From assembly GCA_963702235.1 (NCBI GenBank), contig CAVPBZ010000013.1:1-64000 (forward strand): 64,000 nt of DNA, read 5' to 3'. The stretch is from PALSA-505 sp963702235 (GTDB lineage: Bacteria > Actinomycetota > Actinomycetes > Streptosporangiales > Streptosporangiaceae). A model generated the notes under the pieces. The model did no database searches and was not told the origin of the DNA. It worked only from the letters and a program-made list of their open reading frames with translations. The translations under genes were made by a program, and so were the position numbers. This document shows, in pieces, positions 23,437-32,662 of this stretch. The first letter of the stretch is position 1; every line of letters starts with the position of its first letter.

Positions 23437-26172
23437 TCAGGCACTCTTGCTAGCGCGTGAGCGAGTCTTCTTGGCCGGGCCCGACGTGCTGCGGGCCTTG
23501 CGGCGCGGCGCCGACGGCGTGGCCGTGCGGCGCTCGGCGAGCAGTTCTGCCCCGCGCTGCGGGGTGACCGCTTCCACCGTGTCGCCCTTGCGGAGCGAGG
23601 CGTTGGTCTCGCCGTCGGTCACGTACGGTCCCCACCGGCCGTCCTTGATCACCATCGGCTTCCCCGAGGCGGGATCGGCGCCGAGCTCGCGCAGCGGCGG
23701 CGCGGCGGCCGCACGCGCCTGGCGGCCGCGCGGCTTCGGCTGGGCGAACAGCTTCTCCGCCTCCTCCAGCGAGATGTCGAACAGCTGCTCTTCGCTCTCC
23801 AGCGACCGGCTGTCGGTGCCCTTCTTCACGTACGGGCCGTACCGGCCGTTCTGCGCGGTCACCGGCTCGCCGTCCAGCTCACCGAGCAGCCGGGGCAGCG
23901 AGAGCAGCTTCAGCGCGTCGTCCAGCGTCACCGTCTCCAGCGTCATGGAATTGAGCAGGGATGCCGAACGCGGCTTCGCCGGCCCCGAACTGCCGTTGCC
24001 ATTGCCGGACTCGTCAGCGGCCTGTTCGGTCACGTAGGGCCCGAACCTGCCCGCCTTCGCGACGATCTCGTGGCCGGTCTCCGGATCGCTGCCGAGCGCG
24101 CGGTCACCGCTCGGCTGGGCGAACAGCTCCTCGGCGCGCTCGACGGTCAGCTCATCGGGGGGGGTGCCCTCGGGGATGTTCACCCGCTGGTCGCCGCGCT
24201 CCAGGTAAGGCCCGTACCTGCCGACCCTGATGACGATGTCGCTGTCGGCCAGCGGGAACGAGCTGACCTCGCGCGCGTCGATGTCGGTCAGGTCGCTGAC
24301 CAGTTCCTTGAGCCCCTCCTCGCCGTCGGCGCCGAAGTAGAACCGGCGCAGCCACGGCACCCGGGCCGCCTCGCCGCGGGCGATCTCGTCGAGCGCCTCT
24401 TCCATCCGGGCGGTGAACTCGTAGTCGACCAGCTGGCCGAAGTGCTGCTCCAGCAGCGCGGTCACGGCGAACGCGAGGAACGACGGGACGAGCGCGGTGC
24501 CCTTCTTGAACACGTAGCCGCGGTCCAGGATCGTGCCCAGGATCGAGGCGTAGGTGGACGGGCGGCCGATCTCCCGCTCTTCCAGCTCGCGGACCAGGGT
24601 GGCCTCGGTGTACCTGGCCGGCGGCCGGGTCTCGTGCCCGCTCGCGGCTAGCCGCAGCGCCTCGAGGGCGTCGCCCTCCGCCAGCGTGGGCAGCCTGCGC
24701 TCCCTGTCGTCGCGGTCGGTGTCGTCGTCCGCATCTTCCACGTATGCCTTGAGGAACCCGTAGAAGCTGATGATCTTGCCGGACGCGCCGAACTCGGCAC
24801 GCTCGCCGGCCGACGAGGTGCCGGCCACCCGGACCGACACCGACTCGCCGGTGGCATCGTTCATCTGGGAGGCGACGGTGCGCTTCCAGACCAGCTCGTA
24901 GACCCGCAGCTCGTCGCCGGACAGGCCGGCCCGGCGAGCCTCGGTCGGCGTCCGGAAGCTGTCACCGGCCGGCCTGATCGCCTCGTGCGCCTCCTGGGCG
25001 TTCTTGACCTTGCTCGCGTAGGTGCGCGGCTTGTCCGGCACGTAGGCATCGCCGTACAGCTCGCGGGCCTGCTTGCGGGCCGCCGTCACCGCCGTCTGTG
25101 ACAGCGTGACCGAGTCGGTCCGCATATAGGTGATGTAGCCGTTCTCGTACAGCCGCTGCGCGACCGACATCGTGTACTTGGCGGAGAAGCCGAGCTTGCG
25201 CGAGGCCTCCTGCTGCAGCGTGGTGGTCCGGAACGGCGCGTACGGGGACCTGCGGTAGGGCTTGCGCTCCACCGAGGTGACCGCGAAGTCCGCCTTGGCC
25301 AGCCGGTCGGCCAGCGCGGCGGCCTGCTCCTCGTCCAGGTGCAGCAGCGCGGCTGCGTCCGCCTTGCCGGAGCCCTTCAGCTCGCCGGCCGGGGTGAAGT
25401 CGCGGCCTTGCGCGACCCTGCGCCCGTCCACCGAGACCAGGGCGGCCGTGAACGACGACGGATCGTCCTGCTTCGCGCCTGCGGCTTCACCGGCCTTGGC
25501 GAACTCCGCTTCCAGATCCCAGTACCTGGCGGCGCGGAACGCGATCCGCTCCCGCTCCCGGGCCACGACGAGCCGCACCGCGACCGACTGCACGCGGCCG
25601 GCCGACAGCCGGGGCATGACCTTCTTCCAGAGCACGGGCGAGACCTCGTACCCGTACAGCCGGTCCAGGACGCGCCGGGTCTGGTAGGCGTTAACCAGGC
25701 CGTCGTCCATCTCCCGCGGATGAGCCACGGCCTGCGCGATCGCATCCGGGGTGATCTCGTGGAAGACCATGCGGTGGGTGGGAACCTTCGGGTTGAGCTC
25801 TTGCAGCAGGTGCCAGGCGATCGCCTCGCCCTCGCGGTCCTCGTCTGTCGCGAGCAGCAGTTCGTCGGCGCCCTTGAGCAGCTGCTTGAGCTTGGCTACC
25901 TGCTGCTTCTTGTCCGAGTGCACCACGTAGAGCGGCTCGAACCCGGCGTCTACGTTCACGCCGAGCCGCGCCCACGGCTCGGACCGGTACTTGGCGGGGA
26001 TCTCCGCCGCCTTGTCCGGCATGTCCCTGATGTGGCCGATGCTCGACTCGACCACGTATCCCTTGCCGAGATACCCCGCGATGGTGCGCGCCTTGGCCGG
26101 CGACTCGACAATCACGAGCCGGGTCCCACGACCCTCTGGCCTGGTGGCCGCGCCTGAAGTCCTTGGTGGCAC
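23437..26172 (-). CDS. topA: DNA topoisomerase I
   Basis: The 911-residue type IA topoisomerase relaxes negative supercoils. The TOPRIM domain begins RLVIVESPAKARTIAGYLG and contains the acidic ATDEDREGEAIAWHL motif. The nucleophile Tyr is in GYITYMRTDSVTLSQ. The C-terminus has the actinobacterial repeats (GRYGPYL, GRFGPYVTE, GRYGPYVKKG, GRWGPYVTD) and a Lys/Arg/Ser-rich tail for DNA binding, instead of the zinc fingers of the E. coli enzyme. Start at GTG 26172 with GAGGT upstream. Confidence 0.97.
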   Translation of the reverse strand: MPPRTSGAATRPEGRGTRLVIVESPAKARTIAGYLGKGYVVESSIGHIRDMPDKAAEIPAKYRSEPWARLGVNVDAGFEPLYVVHSDKKQQVAKLKQLLKGADELLLATDEDREGEAIAWHLLQELNPKVPTHRMVFHEITPDAIAQAVAHPREMDDGLVNAYQTRRVLDRLYGYEVSPVLWKKVMPRLSAGRVQSVAVRLVVARERERIAFRAARYWDLEAEFAKAGEAAGAKQDDPSSFTAALVSVDGRRVAQGRDFTPAGELKGSGKADAAALLHLDEEQAAALADRLAKADFAVTSVERKPYRRSPYAPFRTTTLQQEASRKLGFSAKYTMSVAQRLYENGYITYMRTDSVTLSQTAVTAARKQARELYGDAYVPDKPRTYASKVKNAQEAHEAIRPAGDSFRTPTEARRAGLSGDELRVYELVWKRTVASQMNDATGESVSVRVAGTSSAGERAEFGASGKIISFYGFLKAYVEDADDDTDRDDRERRLPTLAEGDALEALRLAASGHETRPPARYTEATLVRELEEREIGRPSTYASILGTILDRGYVFKKGTALVPSFLAFAVTALLEQHFGQLVDYEFTARMEEALDEIARGEAARVPWLRRFYFGADGEEGLKELVSDLTDIDAREVSSFPLADSDIVIRVGRYGPYLERGDQRVNIPEGTPPDELTVERAEELFAQPSGDRALGSDPETGHEIVAKAGRFGPYVTEQAADESGNGNGSSGPAKPRSASLLNSMTLETVTLDDALKLLSLPRLLGELDGEPVTAQNGRYGPYVKKGTDSRSLESEEQLFDISLEEAEKLFAQPKPRGRQARAAAAPPLRELGADPASGKPMVIKDGRWGPYVTDGETNASLRKGDTVEAVTPQRGAELLAERRTATPSAPRRKARSTSGPAKKTRSRASKSA

Positions 26173-26379
26173 GCTGTTCTACCTCACATCTGGTGGCGGG
26201 CTCCGCGCACATCTGGTGGCGAGCCCTACGCCGCGTCCGCGACGCTACCACCCCGACGGGATGCCGGTGTGCTCCGTCATGTCCGGTAACTAACCGGCTG
26301 GGCATCGATGTTCCCGCTCGAGGAGGCTATTTATCACACGGCGGTTGAACCGTCGCCGGTATCGCGCAGAATATAGGCG

Positions 26380-26565
26380 ATGATCGAGTACTCCTACCGC
26401 GTGGTCTACCTGCCGCGCGGCACCACCCGGGACACCGCCAGGCGGATCCTGACCGATCATGCCGAGTACGGACGCTGGGAGCTGGCCTGGCTCCGGCTGG
26501 AAGCCGACGGCAGCAGGAAGGCCACCCTGCGGCGCACGATTATCCGGCCGGTCCGCACGCTGTGA
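26380..26565 (+). CDS. DUF5703 family small protein
   Basis: The 61-residue protein (MIEYSYRVVYLPRGTTRDTA, then RRILTDHAEYGRWELAWLRL) matches the actinobacterial DUF5703 family, found near topA in many genomes. The function is unknown. The end (RRTIIRPVRTL) is basic. It is divergent from topA and converges on the chaplin gene, with a hairpin between them. Confidence 0.85.
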   Translation: MIEYSYRVVYLPRGTTRDTARRILTDHAEYGRWELAWLRLEADGSRKATLRRTIIRPVRTL

Positions 26566-26627
26566 CCTGATCCGGGTGCGGCACGGCCCGGCGGCAGTCG
26601 TGCCTGGGGAATCCGCGTCCAGGCAGA

Positions 26628-26668
26628 GCTTTGCCCGCCCCGGGCCGCGCCCCCGGGACGGGCAAAGC
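26628..26668. terminator. Bidirectional hairpin between DUF5703 and chaplin genes
   Basis: GCTTTGCCCG pairs with CGGGCAAAGC, then after one mismatch CCCGGG pairs with CCCGGG around a seven-base loop. Total stem is 16 bp. It stands between two convergent genes ending at 26565 and 26708, the right place for a shared terminator. Confidence 0.8.
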
Positions 26669-26707
26669 GTTCATGGCAGGCCGTGCTTACCGCTTACCTC
26701 GCGGCAG

Positions 26708-27415
26708 TTACCTCGTGGCCGCGACGGCGCGCCTGGCCACGCCCAGCAGGCCGTGGGCCAGGCCGCGCTTGGCCAGCAGCATGCTGCCCGCGCCGCCGAC
26801 GGTGACGCTGCCCGCGAGGGCGAGCAGGCCCAGGAAGTTCGCGCCCGTGGTCGGGAGCGTGCTGGAGCCGGTGGACGCCGGGGTCGGCGGTGTCACCGAG
26901 CTGCCGGTCCCGCCGTGGTGGTGGTGGTGATGATGCGCAGGCGGCGGGCCCTCGTGGTGGTGATGATGGTGGTGGCACCTGCGAGGGGGCGGGGGCTGGT
27001 GGTGGTGGTGGTGCTTACCGGGCGGCGGTCCGGTGTGCGATCCGCCCTGGCACTTCGACGCGGCCGTGCCGAGCACGGCGACGCTGTTGCCGCAGACGTT
27101 CACCGGGACGCTGATCGGGGCGCTGACCTGGTTGCCGCCGCCGATAGAGCCATTCCCCGAAGTCGTGGAGCCGGTGCCGCCCGAGCCGTGCGACACCGAC
27201 GCGCCCCCTTCGCACTCGGCGAAGGCGCCGCCGAGGATGGCGATCGCGTTGCCGCAGATGTTCACCGGGATGCTGATCGGCAGGCTGATCTGATTGCCGC
27301 CGAGGATGCTGTGGTTACCGCTGGTGGTGCCAGCCAGGGCCATGCCCGAGCCGGACGCGGCGAAGGTGACGGCGAGGGCCGCGACCTGGACCGATCGTTT
27401 CAGTGACATGATCAT
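26708..27415 (-). CDS. Long chaplin with two chaplin domains, His-rich linker and LPTTG sorting signal
   Basis: The protein has 235 residues. A signal peptide (LAVTFAASGSGMALA) is followed by two chaplin domains with the GNxxxxGGNQ start, the PVNICGNAIAILGG and PVNVCGNSVAVLG cores and paired Cys. Next comes a linker with three runs of His (5, 7 and 7) between Pro/Gly stretches. The C-terminus is a cell-wall sorting signal: LPTTG, hydrophobic helix, and basic residues. Long chaplins are sortase-anchored amyloid-like proteins that coat aerial hyphae and organise the rodlet layer. The His clusters are not part of the usual chaplin plan and could bind Ni, Zn or Cu. The tail after the anchor is longer than usual. 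Confidence 0.93.
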   Translation of the reverse strand: MIMSLKRSVQVAALAVTFAASGSGMALAGTTSGNHSILGGNQISLPISIPVNICGNAIAILGGAFAECEGGASVSHGSGGTGSTTSGNGSIGGGNQVSAPISVPVNVCGNSVAVLGTAASKCQGGSHTGPPPGKHHHHHQPPPPRRCHHHHHHHEGPPPAHHHHHHHGGTGSSVTPPTPASTGSSTLPTTGANFLGLLALAGSVTVGGAGSMLLAKRGLAHGLLGVARRAVAATR

Positions 27416-27470
27416 TTTTAGTCCTGGTTTCTCTCGTGTGGTCTGACGGTGCCGGTGAGAGCCGGCTGCC

Positions 27471-28409
27471 TCAGCGGCCGGCCTTGCGGAGGCTGAGGCG
27501 ACGGCCTGCCGCGATCAGGGTGGCCGCGCCGGCCAGCAGTGCGCCGGCCGCGAGGGCGAACACGGAGCCGGAGCCCATACCGGGAGCGGCGGGGCTGCTG
27601 GCGCTAAGCAGGGCGGCGCTCGGCGTGCGGTGCGCGAGCAGGTGCGCCACGCTGGAGGAAGAGGACGAGGACATGGGCGCCCCGGTCCATGCACCGCCGT
27701 CGCAGGCGGCGAAGGCCCCGCCGAGCAGGGCGACCGCGTTGCCGCAGACGTTCACCGGCACGTTCACCGGGATCCGCACCTGGTTGCCGCCCAGAATGGA
27801 GTCGTTGCCCGAGGTCCGCGGGCCCGCGGCCCAGGAGCTCTGGCCGGTGGTGTGCACGAACGCGCCGCCCGGGCACCAGATCAGCTTGGCGTTGACCGCG
27901 TTGCCGCAGACGTTCACCGGCGCGTTCACCGGGATCCGCACCTGGTTGCCGCCCAGGATGGAGTGGTTGCCCGAGGTCGTGGCGCCGCCCGATCCGCCGT
28001 CCCCGTCGTGTGACACCGACGCGCCGCCCTTACAGGCGGCCCACGCGTGCCCGAGCAGGGCGACCGCGTTGCCGCAGACATTGACCGGGGCGCTGATCGG
28101 AGCGGACACCTGGTTGCCGCCGAGGATGGAGTTGTTGCCCGAGGTGGTCGCGGAGGATCCGCCGTCGCCGTCGTGCGACACAGACGCACCCCCCTCGCAG
28201 GCGGCGAAGGCACCGCCGAGCAGGGCCACCGCGTTGCCGCAGACATTCACCGGGATGCTGATCGGGGCGGACACCTGGTTGCCGCCGCCGATGGAGCTGT
28301 TGCCGGAGGTGGTGCCCGCGCTCGCGATGCCTACGCTGCCGACACCGGCGGCGACAAAGCTTGCGGTGAACATGGCCGCCTTTGCGGTCCATCGAGCCCA
28401 TGTGCGCAT
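27471..28409 (-). CDS. Four-domain chaplin with C-terminal membrane helix
   Basis: The start is ATG 28409, with GAGGAG six bases before it; the longer frame upstream lacks a signal. The 312-residue product has a signal peptide (ending VGIASA) and four chaplin domains, each beginning TSGN-S-I-GGGNQ or LGGNQ and containing VNVCGNAV. Domains 1, 2 and 4 have the usual second Cys after AFAAC or AWAAC. Domain 3 is altered (AKLIWCPGG). The C-terminus (FALAAGALLAGAATLIAAG followed by RRLSLRKAGR) looks like a wall-anchor tail, but no LPXTG or LAXTG precedes it. It is 55 bp upstream of the two-domain chaplin, in the same direction. Confidence 0.9.
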   Translation of the reverse strand: MRTWARWTAKAAMFTASFVAAGVGSVGIASAGTTSGNSSIGGGNQVSAPISIPVNVCGNAVALLGGAFAACEGGASVSHDGDGGSSATTSGNNSILGGNQVSAPISAPVNVCGNAVALLGHAWAACKGGASVSHDGDGGSGGATTSGNHSILGGNQVRIPVNAPVNVCGNAVNAKLIWCPGGAFVHTTGQSSWAAGPRTSGNDSILGGNQVRIPVNVPVNVCGNAVALLGGAFAACDGGAWTGAPMSSSSSSSVAHLLAHRTPSAALLSASSPAAPGMGSGSVFALAAGALLAGAATLIAAGRRLSLRKAGR

Positions 28410-28562
28410 GGGTCGCTCCTCATTTCGTTGAGTTGTTGATCTTTGGGGGGTAATGCTTGTTGACTCTCTGTTATCCATTGATAGCACTAAGTGACTAGCT
28501 TGAACACCCTTCGTCCCGGCGCGCGGCTTGCACCGGGCACCTGGCGTCAGTCGGGGCGGGGT

Positions 28563-29867
28563 CTAGTCGGGTGAAACGGCTGGATCATCCACCCGCAGGA
28601 AGCCTGCGGGCCATCTGGATGGCCTGATCCGGACGAGCCGGACCGAAGGCGACCACGCACCCGCGCCCGGTGGCGCCTGGGCTGCTGGCTGCCCTGTTCC
28701 GGCGCCACCGCCTGATGGGGCGGAGCCCGACGAGGCAGAGCCCGGCGAGGCGGGATCCGCCGACGTGGCCGCGCCGGGGGGCTGCTGGCCCGCCGGGAGG
28801 CTGCCGCGGTGGTGAGCGTGGCGGCGGGCGCGCGTGCCTGCGGAACGCGAGCCGCGGCCGCGGGCCAGCGGATGAGCGGCCCGCGTCCCAGACGCCAGGC
28901 CGTCGCTGGCCGGGGCCAGCCCGGCCGCAGCTGCGGCCGTTCGTCCCGGGCCGGCCGGCCCGGGAGTCATCGTCCGGGGACGGATAGCCCCGGTCCCGAC
29001 GGTCTGAACCGCCGGCGGTGAGCCGACCACAGCGGTCTGCGGCAGCGTCGCCATCGCGGGCGCGCCGAGCATCTTTCCGACGGCCGTCACCTGCCCGGTC
29101 AGACTGGAGATCACCTGTCCGGCCGCCGCTCCCGCTTGCCCGGCGCCGGCTCCAGCCGGGCCTGGGGCCAGGGAAGCGGCCGGGCCAGGTACCGAGGACA
29201 CGGCCGGGGCCGCGGGACCAGACACCGTCGCCGCGGCCAGGCCAGACACCGAAGACACGGCGGGCGCTCCCGGCCCAGCCAGGCCAGACGCCGCGGACAC
29301 GGCCGACGCTGACGCGCCTGCCAGCCCGGGTGCGCTGTGGTTCCCGGCGCCGACGCCCGCACGGCTGGGGAAGCTCGGCACTGCAAGGGGCGTCGACGCC
29401 GGGCGCTGCAGGACCCGAGCGGCATCGGGACCGGCCAGCGGCGCGCCGGTCCCGATGCCGGTCAGGATTCCGTGCGGGGCCGCCGGTGCCGTGATCTGAG
29501 CGGCATAAGCGTGCCCTGCGCCAGTGACGAGCCAGCCGCAAAGCAAGAACCCACCGGTAATAAGGCCACGGCCTGCCATGCGCCAGCCGTGCCCGCGCGC
29601 TCGTCTGTCGGGAGCACAGTCGGGTGCGGCGAAGCGGCCGGCCGTGCCATGACCGGCCTGCTGCCCCTGGAGGGCAGGCCCGCCAGGGCCGGCCAGCTGC
29701 GCGTCGGGGGCGAGCCAGGCCGCGCCGGGCGCGCAGCACCGCGCGCCAGCGGCGTGGAGCGGCCGGTACGCCGGCTCCGGCCTGTCGGGACCCGCGAGCC
29801 GGTTCGGCCCGGTAGGTCCGGTACTTCGCACCCTTGGCCCTCCTTGACAGCAACGAGCGGCAAACAT
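28563..29867 (-). CDS. Low-complexity secreted or membrane protein upstream of the chaplins
   Basis: The protein is Ala/Gly/Pro/Ser-rich without a recognised domain. A hydrophobic signal-like helix (LITGGFLLCGWLVTGAGHA, then YA) starts after an internal ATG at 29579, which may be the true start (339 residues); ATG 29867 gives 435 residues, and an upstream frame continues to 29930. Repeated SGLAG, VSS and PGPA phrases resemble a wall-spanning stalk. Position directly before the chaplins and same direction suggest a surface function, but this is inference. The strong composition bias makes this a moderate-confidence gene. Confidence 0.55.
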   Translation of the reverse strand: MFAARCCQGGPRVRSTGPTGPNRLAGPDRPEPAYRPLHAAGARCCAPGAAWLAPDAQLAGPGGPALQGQQAGHGTAGRFAAPDCAPDRRARGHGWRMAGRGLITGGFLLCGWLVTGAGHAYAAQITAPAAPHGILTGIGTGAPLAGPDAARVLQRPASTPLAVPSFPSRAGVGAGNHSAPGLAGASASAVSAASGLAGPGAPAVSSVSGLAAATVSGPAAPAVSSVPGPAASLAPGPAGAGAGQAGAAAGQVISSLTGQVTAVGKMLGAPAMATLPQTAVVGSPPAVQTVGTGAIRPRTMTPGPAGPGRTAAAAAGLAPASDGLASGTRAAHPLARGRGSRSAGTRARRHAHHRGSLPAGQQPPGAATSADPASPGSASSGSAPSGGGAGTGQPAAQAPPGAGAWSPSVRLVRIRPSRWPAGFLRVDDPAVSPD

Positions 29868-30041
29868 GGCCAACTCACCGGGATCGCGTATATCTGGGGG
29901 GACACGGCCCGGCGAGGCTCGGCCCCGCACAGTGCGTCACCATAACAGCACTGAACGTGCGCGAGGGGTTCAATTCCTCGAATGGCCGCCGGGGTGTTAT
30001 TAAGGTGACTTCGCATATGCGGCCTGACCTTGGGCGAAGCG

Positions 30042-31379
30042 CTAGGAAAGATCAAGAAATTTATCCAGGACACGTGTCCCGAAAGTCAGTGCGTCCACCG
30101 GGACTCGCTCATCAACACCATGGAACATTCCGGAAAAATCGAGATCCGCCGGAAGGCGCAGCGGGGCAAAGCCAAAGCACCGGATCCCCAGCCTGCTGAA
30201 GGACTTCGCGTCGGTGCCGCCGGACAGGCAGTACGGGACGGCCCTGGCCGCCGGGTCTTCGGCCTGCAGCGCAGCCACCATCGCCGCGCACAGGTCACCG
30301 TCGAAGGTGGTCTCGAGCGCGACATGGTGGTGAATGAACTCGCGCTCGGTGTGCGGGCCGAGCAGCCGGTCTACTTCGGCAAAGAACTCGTCTTCGTAAC
30401 CGGGGAGGAAACGGCCGTCTATATCCGCTGAGGCCGTCTGCGGGACGACATTCACCTTATATCCCGCCTTGAGGACTGTCGGATTTATCGTATTCTGCAG
30501 GGTTGCTCCGATAACCCGCGAGATCGGCCCTATCTTGGTGAGTGCTGGCCGGAGGTCGTTCGGAATGAAATCGACTTCAAGTGCCGCGCAAGCGGCCTCG
30601 AGGAACGCGCGGGTCGCGGGGATGAGCCGCTGCGGCCACTCGTGCCGACCGAGCCGGGCCACGGTCTCCGCCAGCTCGGTGACGGGGTTCTCGGGGTTCA
30701 GCATGGAGCCGTGGCCCGCCGTGCCGCGCGTGGTCAGCCGCAGCCAGGCCATTCCCTTCTCCGCCGTCTGCAGCAGGTACAGCCGCTGGCCGCCGAGCGT
30801 GACGCTGAAGCCGCCGACCTCGCCGATCGCCTCGGTGCAGCCCTCGAAGAGGTGCGGGTGGTTGTCCACCAGCCAGCCCGCGCCGTAGCTGCCGCCGGCT
30901 TCCTCGTCGGCGAGGAAGGCGAGCACCACGTCGCGCGGCGGCCGCCGCCCCTCGCGCATCCGCTGCCTGACCACGGCGAGGATCATCGCGTCCATGTCCT
31001 TCATGTCCACCGCACCGCGGCCCCAGACGCAGCCGTCGTGCAGGTCACCGGAGAAGGGGTGTCGCTGCCAGTCCGCGGCGTCGGCCGGGACCACGTCCAG
31101 GTGGCCGTGCATGAGCAGCGCGGGCCGTCCGGGGTCCTCGCCCGGGATCCGCACGATCACGCTGGCGCGCTTGGCGTGCGACTCCAGCACGGTGGGCTCG
31201 ATGCCCACCTCGGCCAGCAGCGCCGCCACGTGCTCGGCGGCCGCCCGCTCGCCGGGGCCGGAGTTGTCCCCCGGGTTGCTCGTGTCGATGCGGATGAGGT
31301 CGGCGCAGATCCCGGCGACCTCGTCCCCGGCGGCCGGGAAGCCGGCCTGGTCGCGGTGTTCGGTTCGGTTGTCGGTCAC
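30042..31379 (-). CDS. M20/ArgE-family metallopeptidase
   Basis: The protein has 445 residues. Metal ligands are visible in order: LLMHGHLDVVPAD (His, with Asp two residues later), GRGAVDMKDMDA (bridging Asp), FLADEEAGGSYGAG (catalytic Glu and ligand Glu), and a C-terminal SGGTDAKSFSRLGI region. A dimerisation domain begins near TTRGTAGHGSMLNP. M20 family members hydrolyse peptides or N-acyl amino acids in the cytoplasm using two zinc ions; the exact substrate is not predictable. It stands alone, with tRNA-Leu divergent behind it. Confidence 0.92.
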   Translation of the reverse strand: MTDNRTEHRDQAGFPAAGDEVAGICADLIRIDTSNPGDNSGPGERAAAEHVAALLAEVGIEPTVLESHAKRASVIVRIPGEDPGRPALLMHGHLDVVPADAADWQRHPFSGDLHDGCVWGRGAVDMKDMDAMILAVVRQRMREGRRPPRDVVLAFLADEEAGGSYGAGWLVDNHPHLFEGCTEAIGEVGGFSVTLGGQRLYLLQTAEKGMAWLRLTTRGTAGHGSMLNPENPVTELAETVARLGRHEWPQRLIPATRAFLEAACAALEVDFIPNDLRPALTKIGPISRVIGATLQNTINPTVLKAGYKVNVVPQTASADIDGRFLPGYEDEFFAEVDRLLGPHTEREFIHHHVALETTFDGDLCAAMVAALQAEDPAARAVPYCLSGGTDAKSFSRLGIRCFGFAPLRLPADLDFSGMFHGVDERVPVDALTFGTRVLDKFLDLS

Positions 31380-31536
31380 CTGGCCATCGTCGCATGCGCG
31401 CTGACCGGCGGGCAGGGGCTGTCCGGGGCTTCCGGGGTGCCCGCAGATGGCTGCTGGCGGGGGAAGCGGACCTGCACGGATCGGCTACGTTTGCTATCGT
31501 GAGGCCGCCGGCACGGCTACGGCCGGGGCGGCGTAC

Positions 31537-31621
31537 GTCCGGGTGGCGGAATAGGCAGACGCGCTAGCTTGAGGTGCTAGTGCCCGCATAGGGCATGGGG
31601 GTTCAAGTCCCCCCTCGGACA
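31537..31621 (+). tRNA. tRNA-Leu (anticodon GAG)
   Basis: This class II tRNA of 85 bases has acceptor stem GTCCGGG/CTCGGAC (one G-T pair), anticodon stem CTAGC/GCTAG with loop TTGAGGT (GAG), a long variable arm (TGCCCGCATAGGGCA) and T-arm GGGGG-TTCAAGT-CCCCC. CCA is not encoded (the following bases are CGA). No integrated element follows it. Confidence 0.97.
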
Positions 31622-31918
31622 CGAACCGCTGTCCCATGCGTCAGCACTTTCGCCTCCGGAGACGGGCTTCAGCGGCGGCTTTGGCGGCCTGGACATTACT
31701 GATCCGGGCGGTGACGACCACGGGTCAGCGCCCGCGTCCAGCGCCGCACGGTGCCTGGCGAGTTTCCGCCACCGCGATCTCGCGCCGGGCCGTCGCGGCC
31801 TGCTCGTCCAGCGGCGCACCGCGTTCATGTCTCCATCGTGACACCCCCAGCAGACCCGCGGCGGCGCGGGTAACTACGGGCGCGGGGCGCACTGTCGTGC
31901 GGCGGTTCGGGTGGCTGG
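31622..31918. other. Gap after tRNA-Leu, nothing recognised
   Basis: About 300 bases between the tRNA and the LysE-type gene contain only short frames without homology or start signals. No att-like repeat of the tRNA was seen. Confidence 0.5.
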
Positions 31919-32548
31919 TCAGGCGTGTTCGGTGGCGAGCCGGGCGCTGAAGCCGAGTAGCACGGCGCCGGTGGTGGTGTCGAGGCTGCGCCGGACCTTG
32001 CGGCGCAGCAGGAACCTGCGGGCGCCGTGCAGCCCCGAGGTGAGCGCGAGCAGGTAGCCCAGCGACAGCGCGGCGTGGCTCCAGGCGAAGGCCAGCAGCC
32101 AGCCGGGGCCGGCGGTTGCGGTGAGGAACTGCGGAAGCACGGCGAGGTAGAACACCAGCACCTTGGGGTTGGTGATGTTGGACAAGAATCCCTGCCGCCA
32201 GCCCGGGAAGGCGGCCCCGGCCGCAGCTGGGCCGCCGGTGTCCGGGGATGGGTACCGGCCGCGGATGGCCGAGCGGATTGCCTGCGCGCCGAGCAACGCC
32301 AGGTAGCCAACGCCGGCCCACTTGATGGCGTCAAACACCGGCTGCGCCCGCACGATCAGGGCGCCCAGGCCGCAGGCAGCGGCGGTGCCCTGTACCAGGT
32401 TGGAGGTCGCTACCCCCAGCGCCGTCCAGCCGCCCCGCCGCCTGCCCCCGAGCAGCGTGTTCTTGGTCACCACGGCGAAATCCGGCCCGGGGACCAGCAC
32501 CAGCACGATGGCGAACGCCAGGAACTCCCTGTAGCTGGACCAGGACAC
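31919..32548 (-). CDS. LysE/RhtB-family amino-acid exporter
   Basis: GTG 32548 is chosen because it opens directly into the first membrane helix and has GAGGGTGG upstream (209 residues); a longer frame adds 13 unlikely residues. The family motif is visible in FAIVLVLVPGPDFAVVTKNT, followed by GVATSNLVQGTAAACGLGAL and LSNITNPKVLVFYLAVLPQF. There are about six membrane helices. Such proteins export amino acids or homoserine lactone-like compounds; the substrate here is unknown. Confidence 0.9.
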   Translation of the reverse strand: MSWSSYREFLAFAIVLVLVPGPDFAVVTKNTLLGGRRRGGWTALGVATSNLVQGTAAACGLGALIVRAQPVFDAIKWAGVGYLALLGAQAIRSAIRGRYPSPDTGGPAAAGAAFPGWRQGFLSNITNPKVLVFYLAVLPQFLTATAGPGWLLAFAWSHAALSLGYLLALTSGLHGARRFLLRRKVRRSLDTTTGAVLLGFSARLATEHA

Positions 32549-32662
32549 GCCCGCACCACCCTCGGGTCGATCGCCGCCGGACCGCACCTCACCCGGTTAC
32601 CTCTCACCGCAGAACGACACTAAACACCCAGCGTCAGCTAGCCCCGGCTAGACAGCGACGTG

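Noticed and set aside
21728..24037. A 769-codon plus-strand frame across tmk and topA
   Set aside because: It is antisense to two strongly conserved genes and its composition (His/Arg/Gln/Asp-rich) is that of a GC-driven shadow frame.
28585..29853. Alternative minus-strand frame over the protein before the chaplins
   Set aside because: It lacks a signal helix and is extremely Arg-rich; the other frame has a credible export signal, so only that one is annotated.
31537..31918. tRNA-Leu as a second integration site
   Set aside because: No integrase gene or repeated tRNA 3' fragment was found downstream within the window.
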